DNA of 64,000 bases from Ottelia alismoides. Its lineage: Eukaryota > Streptophyta > Magnoliopsida > Alismatales > Hydrocharitaceae. Below, piece after piece: positions 8,797-15,967 of this stretch (positions are counted from its first letter, which is position 1; each line of letters opens with the position of its first letter). Under the pieces are notes generated by a model. The model saw only the letters and a program-made list of their open reading frames with translations, was not told the origin of the DNA and did no database searches. Where the stretch lies: positions 4,834,501 to 4,898,500 of the forward strand of contig JAZKJV010011400.1 in NCBI GenBank assembly GCA_037367405.1. The letters are read 5' to 3'. A program made the position numbers and the translations under genes.

Positions 8797-9141
8797 GTGC
8801 AAATCAATGTATCCGCACGCCATGGAACACTCAGCGGACCGGACAACGACGTAATTCGTGAGAAGGCAGAAAAGCTACGTAAGTTTCATGATCGCATCAA
8901 TGCGATATCCATTACGGTTGACTTCCAACACCAAGATAATCCTTGGTTAGAAATCAATGTAACGGCTGAGCATGCGCCAGAATTTGTGGCGTCAGCCAAC
9001 GCGCCCACCGTGCTGGCGGCCTTTGATTCAGCCATGGGAAAAGTAGAGCAACAGCTTCGCAAGCACAAAGAAAAACTAACGGGCCACAAGGCCTCAAGCG
9101 TTAAACATATTCCGACCAAAGACGAGACGCAGGACGAGTAG
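8797..9141 (+). CDS. hpf: Short ribosome hibernation-promoting factor (HPF/RaiA family)
   Basis: About 114 residues from the GTG at 8797, which has CTGGAG seven bases upstream and begins V/M-QINVSARHG, the normal HPF strand 1; a longer frame from 8740 lacks these signals. The beta-alpha-beta-beta-beta-alpha fold is visible (VREKAEKLRKF helix, then ISITVDF and WLEINVTAEH strands, and a C-terminal helix AFDSAMGKVEQQLRKHKEKL). The long-HPF dimerisation domain is absent. It should bind the 30S decoding region and quiet ribosomes under stress. It lies upstream of the EIIA gene, an order also seen in the proteobacterial rpoN-hpf-ptsN cluster. Confidence 0.85.
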   Translation: MQINVSARHGTLSGPDNDVIREKAEKLRKFHDRINAISITVDFQHQDNPWLEINVTAEHAPEFVASANAPTVLAAFDSAMGKVEQQLRKHKEKLTGHKASSVKHIPTKDETQDE

Positions 9142-9450
9142 ACGTAGCGAACGTTCCTGCCGAAGCCATCTCTGTGTCAGCCGATCGCTAACACGCTTGG
9201 CTGAGCTGCTGACCAGGCAAGTTGAGCTCTTGCAAGCCTTGGCTTAACCGATCTGATCTTCCTTTCGGCAGGAATGTTTCCGGCAAGTGATGCCCTGATG
9301 AGCGGCACTGGGTTGAGCAGTCGATGACCCAGTCTGGCTGGCTTGGCCGCTGGGCTTGGCTGTCAGCTCCTGGCCCGCGGAACCCTCGGGCACGCTCGCC
9401 ACCTGCACCGGCTCCCCTTTGAGGAGGAGATTCCGAGAAAGGAACCATGA
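9142..9450. other. Gene-free gap between hpf and EIIA
   Basis: No gene seen. The segment GTTCCTGCCGAAG near 9152 has an imperfect inverted partner (CTTTCGGCAGGAATG) near 9262, which could form a long-range stem in an hpf-EIIA transcript. Confidence 0.4.
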
Positions 9451-9930
9451 ATGAAGTTCTCAGATTTTGTTAGCCGAGAAGCCATTCGCGCTTCACTTGC
9501 CTCCAACAGCAAGGAAGCCGTAATTGGTGAGTTGGTAGATTCTCTGCAAGCCGCTGGGGAGATCAGTTCGGCCGATAGGGATGATATCGTCAAGGCGATC
9601 CTCAAGCGTGAAGAATTGGGAAGCACAGGCATTGGTCGCGGGATCGCTGTTCCGCACACCAAGCATCCCAGCGTCAAGAAACTGGTTGGAACCGTAGGCG
9701 TCAGCGCCGACGGCGTCGAGTTCGAAAGTCTCGACGGCGAAAAGGTTCAACTGTTCTTTCTGCTCATCTCGCCACCGGATCGGCCCAGCGATCACTTGCG
9801 AGCCCTTGAGAATATCTCGCGTCAACTGCGCGATGAAACGTTTTGTCGTTTCCTCAAGCAAAGCAAGACGACACCAGATATTCTGCAATTGTTGGAAGAG
9901 GCGGATAACAATCAATTTGGTCAAGGCTGA
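9451..9930 (+). CDS. ptsN: PTS EIIA, fructose/PtsN family
   Basis: A 159-residue EIIA domain of the fructose/mannitol/nitrogen family. The phospho-acceptor motif is GIGRGIAVPHTKHPSV with His near 69; DGEKVQLFFLLISPPDRPSDHL further on is also typical. The start at 9451 follows AAGGAACC; the overlapping ATG at 9447 is out of frame. There is no EIIB or EIIC domain here or nearby, so it should be a regulatory EIIA that takes phosphate from HPr rather than a sugar-uptake component. Its targets cannot be told from sequence. Confidence 0.92.
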   Translation: MKFSDFVSREAIRASLASNSKEAVIGELVDSLQAAGEISSADRDDIVKAILKREELGSTGIGRGIAVPHTKHPSVKKLVGTVGVSADGVEFESLDGEKVQLFFLLISPPDRPSDHLRALENISRQLRDETFCRFLKQSKTTPDILQLLEEADNNQFGQG

Positions 9931-10097
9931 GCGGACGCAGACAATTGGGTTCAGCCGTTGAACTTAGTTTTCCAGGCAAAGCCCGCGGCCGGCTAGTCAC
10001 GACTTCAACAACGACCACTTCTGGTTGATTTTTCAACGAATCAGCCAACAGCAGACTTCAGAAGCGTAGCAGTAGTATTCGAAATGCGGTTCGGTTG

Positions 10098-10418
10098 ATG
10101 GAAACATCGTCGCAAACAGTCATCGTCCTCAATCGGTTAGGGCTGCACATGCGCCCGGCTGATATGTTGGTGCGCACTGCCAGCCGATTCCAGTGTCAAA
10201 TCGAAATCGAGAAGGACGGCCAGGCTGTCGACTGCAAAAGCATTCTGGGAATTCTGACTCTGGCGGCTTCTCAGGGTACCCAGCTCCATTTGCGAGCCAC
10301 TGGGGACGGAGCTGCCGAAGCGGTGCAGGCGTTGTCGGAGTTGTTTGCCTTGGGGTTTAACGAGAAAGAGAACGATTCGGAGGTGACGTCACCTCCGGCC
10401 CCGAACACAACACCTTAA
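10098..10418 (+). CDS. ptsH: HPr phosphocarrier protein
   Basis: About 106 residues. The active-site segment is NRLGLHMRPADMLV with His17 (equivalent to His15), and the regulatory-site segment is CKSILGI with Ser48 (equivalent to Ser46); both are shifted by two, so spacing is normal. A Ser-type site suggests control by HPr kinase, but no such gene is in the window. The last ~20 residues are an acidic and then Pro/Thr-rich extension not usual in HPr. It passes phosphate from enzyme I to EIIA. The ATG at 10098 is chosen over the adjacent TTG. Confidence 0.93.
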   Translation: METSSQTVIVLNRLGLHMRPADMLVRTASRFQCQIEIEKDGQAVDCKSILGILTLAASQGTQLHLRATGDGAAEAVQALSELFALGFNEKENDSEVTSPPAPNTTP

Positions 10419-10474
10419 TACCGAGAAACCAACCACGCGATGTTTGTCCCTTTGGCAAACCGCCGCTTGTCACC

Positions 10475-12223
10475 ATGCTGGAACTGCAAGGCATTGCGGT
10501 CTCACCGGGAGTAGCCATTGGACAGGTGCTGATTCTGGACCAGGAAGGGTACCGAATCACACGCTGTCAGGTAGCGCCTGTAGACCTGAAGAGTGAATCC
10601 GAACGCTTGCTTCAAGCGATTGAAGCTGCGTCGATTCGTCTCGACATGGATCGCGAAAACTCCTCACGGATGCTGGGCCAACATGTCGGCCAGATCTTCT
10701 CCGCGCATCGCCAGATTCTGCTGGACCCCAGTTTGCAGAACGAACTGCTGCACTTGATCGGCGACGAAGCCTATAGCGCCGAGTACGCAGTCTCCACCGT
10801 CTTTACTCGTTATGCCCAAGCCTTCCGGCGCATGGGCAGCTCGATCATGGCCGAACGAGCCGTCGATATCCGCGATGTCGAACGTGTCTTGTTGGAAGCT
10901 CTCGGTGGTCACCCCACCGACAATCGTTTTGACAAAGCGGATAAGGGCGTGCTGGCCTGTCATGATCTCACGCCCGGCGAAACTGCGCGGCTCGATCGCG
11001 ATCGCGTCATGGGCTTCTGCACCGAGATCGGGGGACCGGGAGGTCACACCGCCATCGTGGCCCGCGGACTGGAGATCCCAGCCGTGGTCGGCCTGGGCTC
11101 GTTCCTGTATCGCTTGCGCGGCGGCAGCACGATTATCGTCGATGGTTATCGCGGTCGCGTGATCATCAATCCCGATGAGCAAGTGCGCATTCAGTATCTG
11201 GAACGTCGCGAAGACCGGCAGAGCCGCGCGGCCAAACTCGAATCCAATCGCGACCTGCCCGCAGTGACCCGCTGTGGCTGCGAAGTTTCACTGCTGGCCA
11301 ACATCGAGTTTCCACACGAAGTCAAAGCTTGCCTGGCTCGCGGAGCCACCGGTGTCGGCCTGTATCGCACAGAGTTTCTCTACTTGGGCTCAGCCACCGA
11401 ACCCAGCGAAGAAGAGCATTACCAGGCCTACTCGACCGTCGTCAATCAACTGCGCGACATGCCCGTCGTCATCCGCACGCTCGATTTGGGAGCGGACAAG
11501 ATGGGCAGCAAGCCATTGGTCGAGCAGGAGCACAATCCGTTTTTGGGCCTGCGCAGTATTCGTTTGTCGCTGCGCAACCCCACGCTGTTCCGCACACAAT
11601 TGCGAGCCGCCTTGCGGGCCGCTTGTGGCGGGAACTTGCAAATCATGTTTCCCATGATCACCACGCTGCACGAACTACGCACGGCGCGGATGGTCTTGCG
11701 ACAAGTCGCTGATGACTTGTGCGAAGAAGGCATCGAAGTGCCCAAGCATGTACCGGTAGGCATGATGGTCGAAGTGCCTGCCGCCGTGCTCATGCTGGAT
11801 CGCTTCTTGCCCGAAGTCGACTTCATCAGTATCGGTACCAACGACTTGACGCAGTACACGCTGGCAGTCGACCGCAGTAATGAATATGTGGCCGACTTGT
11901 ATATGGCCGTCGACCCGGCGGTGCTGAGGCTGATCAAGACTTCGGTCGATCTGGCTCGAGCCCATAACATCGATGTCAGCGTTTGCGGAGAGATGAGTTC
12001 TACGCCAGCCTATGCTCTCTTGCTGGTTGGTTTTGGAGTGCGCACGCTGTCGGCGCCTCCCTCGGCTTTGCCGAGTGTCAAGCACGCCATTCGTACCGTG
12101 ACGTTAGAGCAATGCCAAATGCTGGCGGCACGCGCGATGGAGTTCGAGACAGCCCGAGAGGTCGATGCGTATCTGATGTCGCACTTTGCGACGCTGGTTC
12201 CTGAACTGGCGCTGGGAGTGTAA
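10475..12223 (+). CDS. ptsI: Phosphoenolpyruvate-protein phosphotransferase (PTS enzyme I)
   Basis: A 582-residue enzyme I of full length. The swivel domain carries GGPGGHTAIVARGLEIPAVVG with His near 190; the PEP-binding barrel shows GVGLYRTEFLY, MFPMITTLHEL, ISIGTNDLTQYTLAVDR and SVCGEMSS with Cys near 503. All key residues match E. coli EI. No N-terminal GAF domain is present, so it is PtsI-like rather than PtsP. It phosphorylates HPr from PEP in the cytoplasm. It lies 56 bp after the HPr gene and runs almost directly into the DUF2344 gene, so the genes are probably co-transcribed. Confidence 0.96.
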   Translation: MLELQGIAVSPGVAIGQVLILDQEGYRITRCQVAPVDLKSESERLLQAIEAASIRLDMDRENSSRMLGQHVGQIFSAHRQILLDPSLQNELLHLIGDEAYSAEYAVSTVFTRYAQAFRRMGSSIMAERAVDIRDVERVLLEALGGHPTDNRFDKADKGVLACHDLTPGETARLDRDRVMGFCTEIGGPGGHTAIVARGLEIPAVVGLGSFLYRLRGGSTIIVDGYRGRVIINPDEQVRIQYLERREDRQSRAAKLESNRDLPAVTRCGCEVSLLANIEFPHEVKACLARGATGVGLYRTEFLYLGSATEPSEEEHYQAYSTVVNQLRDMPVVIRTLDLGADKMGSKPLVEQEHNPFLGLRSIRLSLRNPTLFRTQLRAALRAACGGNLQIMFPMITTLHELRTARMVLRQVADDLCEEGIEVPKHVPVGMMVEVPAAVLMLDRFLPEVDFISIGTNDLTQYTLAVDRSNEYVADLYMAVDPAVLRLIKTSVDLARAHNIDVSVCGEMSSTPAYALLLVGFGVRTLSAPPSALPSVKHAIRTVTLEQCQMLAARAMEFETAREVDAYLMSHFATLVPELALGV

Positions 12224-12227
12224 AGCC

Positions 12228-12947
12228 ATGACCAAGACTCGCATTCGAATTCACTTCACCAAGAGCGGAGACCTGCGTTGGATCAGCCATCGCGATCTGG
12301 CGAGACTGTGGGAACGCTTGCTGCGCCGAGCCAATCTGAAGCTGGCCTTTAGCGAGGGTTTTCATCCTAAACCCAAGATCAGTTTCCCTTCCGCCTTGGC
12401 TCTGGGCATCGTGGCCTTGGATGAAATTGTGGAGATGGACCTGGTCGGTCACGTTGACCTCGACCAGGCGCGCATCCAGATCGAGCAGCAAATGCCCGAA
12501 GGCATGCAACTGCTCAGCCTGGTAGAGCTGACCCCTGGTGTAGGCAAAGCGCTGATGATCGCGGCTACCTACGAAGTACCGTTGCAACCTGACGACGCAG
12601 CCACTGCCAGTCAGACTCTTCAACGGCTGCGCTCCAGCGGCCGGATCGAAGTACAGCGCGACGGCAAGACCATGGTCGCCAGCTTCAGTGACCCACTCTT
12701 GGAAGTCAATTGTGAAGGCGATGTGTTGCGATTCACACTGCCCACCACTGCTGCCGGTTCGCTCAGGCCATCCGAACTTGTGGAAGCCCTTTCAATCGCT
12801 CATATCTTGCCGGCCGGAGCCGTGCTGACGCGCACTCGCGTGCATCTGGCGACCGGTCAGGCTGCTGCCTTGAAGGCTCACGCTTCCAGCGCCGAGTCAC
12901 CCTCAGAGGCTGCAGATTTTGAAGAACAAAATGAACAATCAACGTAA
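12228..12947 (+). CDS. TIGR03936/DUF2344 family protein
   Basis: About 239 residues. It starts at the ATG at 12228, four bases after the enzyme I stop, giving MTKTRIRIHFTKSGDLRWISHRDLARLWERLLRRA. The next segment LKLAFSEGFHPKPKISFPSALALG is the family signature. Elsewhere the domain is either fused to a radical SAM protein or stands alone next to RNase E/G and ribosomal protein genes, as here. A role in RNA or ribosome metabolism is inferred from context only. No radical SAM domain is in this copy. Confidence 0.85.
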   Translation: MTKTRIRIHFTKSGDLRWISHRDLARLWERLLRRANLKLAFSEGFHPKPKISFPSALALGIVALDEIVEMDLVGHVDLDQARIQIEQQMPEGMQLLSLVELTPGVGKALMIAATYEVPLQPDDAATASQTLQRLRSSGRIEVQRDGKTMVASFSDPLLEVNCEGDVLRFTLPTTAAGSLRPSELVEALSIAHILPAGAVLTRTRVHLATGQAAALKAHASSAESPSEAADFEEQNEQST

Positions 12948-12962
12948 AGAAAGATCCCCTCT

Positions 12963-14576
12963 ATGCGCAAAGAAATGCTGATCAATGTTTCCCAACCGGA
13001 GGAATGCCGCATCGCCGTCTTGGAAGACGGTGTGCTGGAAGAGCTGTACACCGAACGCGCCAGCCAGAATAACTTCGCCGGAAACATCTACAAAGGTCGC
13101 ATCGTTAATCTCGAACCCAGCATCCAAGCCGCCTTTGTCGACTTCGGCGTAGGTCGCAATGGCTTTCTGCACGTCAGCGACGTCGAAGCCCAGTATTTCC
13201 GCCAGGCCGGTTACGATCCCGATGAGATCGCCGACGGCAACTACCCGGGAGCGGATATCGATGATGATGACGATGAGCAGGCTCGCCGCCGCAAACCCAT
13301 GCGTGGTAATCGTCCACGCTTCAAACCACCGATCCAAGAAATCTTCAAACGCGGTGACGAAGTTCTGGTACAGGTCATCAAAGAAGGCATCGGTACCAAA
13401 GGACCAACCCTGTCGACTTACATCAGCATTCCCGGTCGTTACCTGGTACTGATGCCCGCTCTGGGGCGCGTCGGTGTCAGTCGCAAGATCGAAGACGATC
13501 AGAAGCGCCGCACGCTGCGTCAAACGCTGCTGGAACTCAACCCGCCCAAGGGTCTGGGGTTCATCGTGCGCACCGCCGGTCAGGATCGCACCCGGCGCGA
13601 ACTGTCGCGCGATATGGCATACCTGCTGCGACTGTGGAAGGTGCTGGTCCGCCGTTTGAAGAACACCGGTTCACCCGCGGATATCTACGAAGAAAGCGAC
13701 ATGATCATCCGCACCATTCGCGACATCTTCTCTGAGGATATCGATGCGATCATCGTCGACGAAAAAGCCTCCTACGAACGAGCCAAAGAATTTCTGCAAC
13801 TGGTCATGCCGCGTTATGTCAGCCGTTTGCAATTCTACGAAGGCCGCGAACCGCTATTCTACAAGTACAACCTGGAACATGAGATCGCCCGCATCCAGCA
13901 GCGCAAAGTTCCCCTGAAGGCCGGCGGCTCGATCGTTATCGATTCGACCGAAGCCCTGGTGGCCATCGACGTCAACAGCGGCAATTTCCGCGGCGATGAT
14001 TCGGCCGAAGAGAATGCGTTTCATTTGAACATGGCCGCTGCCAAAGAAATCGCTCGCCAATTGCGTTTGCGCGATCTGGGTGGAGTGATCGTCAATGACT
14101 TTATCGACATGCGTCGCGAAACACATCGTCGCAAAGTCGAACGCGCTCTGCGCGATGCGATGCGTCGCGACCGCGCCCGCACCAAGATTCTCCGCACTAG
14201 CCCCTTTGGCTTGATCGAAATGACGCGCCAGCGCATTCGGCCCAGCCTCAAACGCAGCGTGTACGAAGATTGTCCATGCTGCCAAGGCCGGGCCGTGGTC
14301 AAGACCGCCGAGAGCATGGCTATCGAAGTCGTCCGCATCCTCACCATGGCTTGCAACACGCCTCGCGCCAGTCGCATCACCATTCGCGTCAATGACAAAG
14401 TGGCTGCGTATGTCAACAACCGCAAACGCCGCGCAGTGATGCAGATCGAGGAAGAAACCAAGGTCAATGTCCAGATCCTGGGCAGTGAAGCCCTCTTCCC
14501 CGAACACTTCGAAATCGACTGCCGCGACGATGCCGGCAACTTGATCGACTTGGGTTTCCTGGAAGACAAGAAGTAA
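12963..14576 (+). CDS. rng: Ribonuclease E/G family endoribonuclease
   Basis: A 537-residue RNase G-length enzyme without the long RNase E scaffold tail. The N-terminal S1 domain (GNIYKGRIVNLEPSIQAAFVDFGVGRNGFLH) is split by an acidic then basic insertion of roughly 60 residues (around 75-130). The metal-binding aspartates are Asp336 (VAIDVNSG) and Asp379 (VNDFIDMR), 43 apart as in E. coli RNase E. The CPCCQGR motif near 440 is the zinc link used for dimerisation. It should cut single-stranded AU-rich RNA with 5'-end sensing and take part in mRNA decay or rRNA maturation. It follows the DUF2344 gene by 15 bp. Confidence 0.95.
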   Translation: MRKEMLINVSQPEECRIAVLEDGVLEELYTERASQNNFAGNIYKGRIVNLEPSIQAAFVDFGVGRNGFLHVSDVEAQYFRQAGYDPDEIADGNYPGADIDDDDDEQARRRKPMRGNRPRFKPPIQEIFKRGDEVLVQVIKEGIGTKGPTLSTYISIPGRYLVLMPALGRVGVSRKIEDDQKRRTLRQTLLELNPPKGLGFIVRTAGQDRTRRELSRDMAYLLRLWKVLVRRLKNTGSPADIYEESDMIIRTIRDIFSEDIDAIIVDEKASYERAKEFLQLVMPRYVSRLQFYEGREPLFYKYNLEHEIARIQQRKVPLKAGGSIVIDSTEALVAIDVNSGNFRGDDSAEENAFHLNMAAAKEIARQLRLRDLGGVIVNDFIDMRRETHRRKVERALRDAMRRDRARTKILRTSPFGLIEMTRQRIRPSLKRSVYEDCPCCQGRAVVKTAESMAIEVVRILTMACNTPRASRITIRVNDKVAAYVNNRKRRAVMQIEEETKVNVQILGSEALFPEHFEIDCRDDAGNLIDLGFLEDKK

Positions 14577-14582
14577 GGTAGC

Positions 14583-14655
14583 CCGACGCCCCGCGTCGGA
14601 AAATGTATATCCGACGCGCCGCGTCGGACAACGCATACCCGACGCCCCGCGTCGG
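14583..14655. repeat. Three tandem GC-rich hairpins (28-bp period)
   Basis: CCGACGC...GCGTCGG hairpins (7-bp stem, 3-base loop) lie at 14583-14599, 14611-14627 and 14639-14655, exactly 28 bases apart, starting seven bases after the RNase gene stop. The middle loop differs by one base. They may protect or end the long upstream transcript; they also resemble a dispersed planctomycete palindrome. Confidence 0.85.
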
Positions 14656-14737
14656 CTATCGCCTAACCAAGGAACATCGAAAGTCGCTGGTTCTGTCGGG
14701 CCCAGCCAGCGACGGGCAACCTTAGAGAAGCTGACAA

Positions 14738-15754
14738 ATGACACGCACCATCCTGGTTACAGGGGCTGCCGGTTTCATTGGCTATCATTTCGCGCAAGCT
14801 CTGCTGGCGCGTGGTGAGCGTGTGATTGGCTTGGATAATCTGAACAACTACTATGATGTTCAACTCAAACATGATCGCCTCAGCCAGCTCACTACGCAGG
14901 CCGATTTCCAGTTCCAGCAAGTCGACTGTGCCGACCGCGCGGCGATGGACAAACTGTTTGCCACCCATCAGTTTGAGCGCGTGGTACACCTGGCTGCACA
15001 GGCCGGCGTCCGTTATTCGCTGACCAATCCGCATGCCTATGTCGATAGCAACCTGGTCGGCTTTATGAACATTCTGGAAGGCTGTAGGCATCATGGCGTC
15101 GGGCATCTGCTCTACGCCAGTAGCAGCAGCGTCTATGGTTCAAACAAGTTGCAACCATTTTCAGTGCATCACAGCGTTGACCATCCGGTCAGCTTGTATG
15201 CGGCCACCAAGAAGGCCAACGAGCTGATGGCTCACACCTACAGCCATCTCTATGATCTGCCCACGACCGGCTTGCGGTTCTTTACGGTGTATGGGCCGTG
15301 GGGCCGACCCGATATGGCTTTGTATATCTTCACCAAAGCCATCAGCGAAGGTCGACCGATCGATGTGTTCAATCACGGACAGATGCGTCGCGACTTTACC
15401 TACGTCGATGATATCGTCGAAGCGATGGCTCGGTTGGTCGATACGCTGCCGGTGCCGGAGCCTGGTTATGATCCGCTGCATCCCGACCCCGGGACCAGCA
15501 ACTGCCCGTACCGGGTCTACAACATTGGCAATAATCAACCAGAGCAGTTGGGATACTTTATCGAACTGATCGAAAAGCACCTGGGCAAACCAGCTATTAA
15601 GAACATGCTGCCGATGCAAGCTGGCGATGTGATGGAAACGTATGCTGATACCAGCAGTTTAGAAGCGGCCATCGGATTCAAACCGGCTACCAGCCTCGAT
15701 AGTGGTATCGCACGCTTCGTCCAGTGGTACAAACAGTACCATTCTCGGCCTTGA
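14738..15754 (+). CDS. UDP-glucuronate 4-epimerase (NAD-dependent SDR)
   Basis: A 338-residue extended short-chain dehydrogenase. The NAD motif is GAAGFIGYH at the N-terminus, followed by [16 protein letters not shown], typical of UDP-glucuronate (CapI/LpsL/Gla) epimerases. The catalytic part has SSSSVYG and YAATKKANE (YxxxK), then [18 protein letters not shown]. It should convert UDP-glucuronate to UDP-galacturonate for surface polysaccharide. No other polysaccharide gene is adjacent. Confidence 0.9.
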   Translation: MTRTILVTGAAGFIGYHFAQALLARGERVIGLDNLNNYYDVQLKHDRLSQLTTQADFQFQQVDCADRAAMDKLFATHQFERVVHLAAQAGVRYSLTNPHAYVDSNLVGFMNILEGCRHHGVGHLLYASSSSVYGSNKLQPFSVHHSVDHPVSLYAATKKANELMAHTYSHLYDLPTTGLRFFTVYGPWGRPDMALYIFTKAISEGRPIDVFNHGQMRRDFTYVDDIVEAMARLVDTLPVPEPGYDPLHPDPGTSNCPYRVYNIGNNQPEQLGYFIELIEKHLGKPAIKNMLPMQAGDVMETYADTSSLEAAIGFKPATSLDSGIARFVQWYKQYHSRP

Positions 15755-15967
15755 GCCTGACTTGCGCATCGACCTACGTCCATAAACTCAGCAGGCTCGG
15801 ACTGGGAACGAGTAAAAGGCGTGGCAAAATCAGCGGGCAGCAAGAAACGTCGGTAACAACTACTACCCGCGCACAGTCGTGTCCTGCAGTTATTTGACGC
15901 GTTAAGCGCAGAGAATCTACCGCCGCTACGTTAAAATAGGCTCTTCGATTCCAACGAGAGCCTGAAA

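Noticed and set aside
13854..14744. 296-codon open frame on the minus strand
   Set aside because: Shadow of the RNase E/G gene, running through the downstream hairpins.
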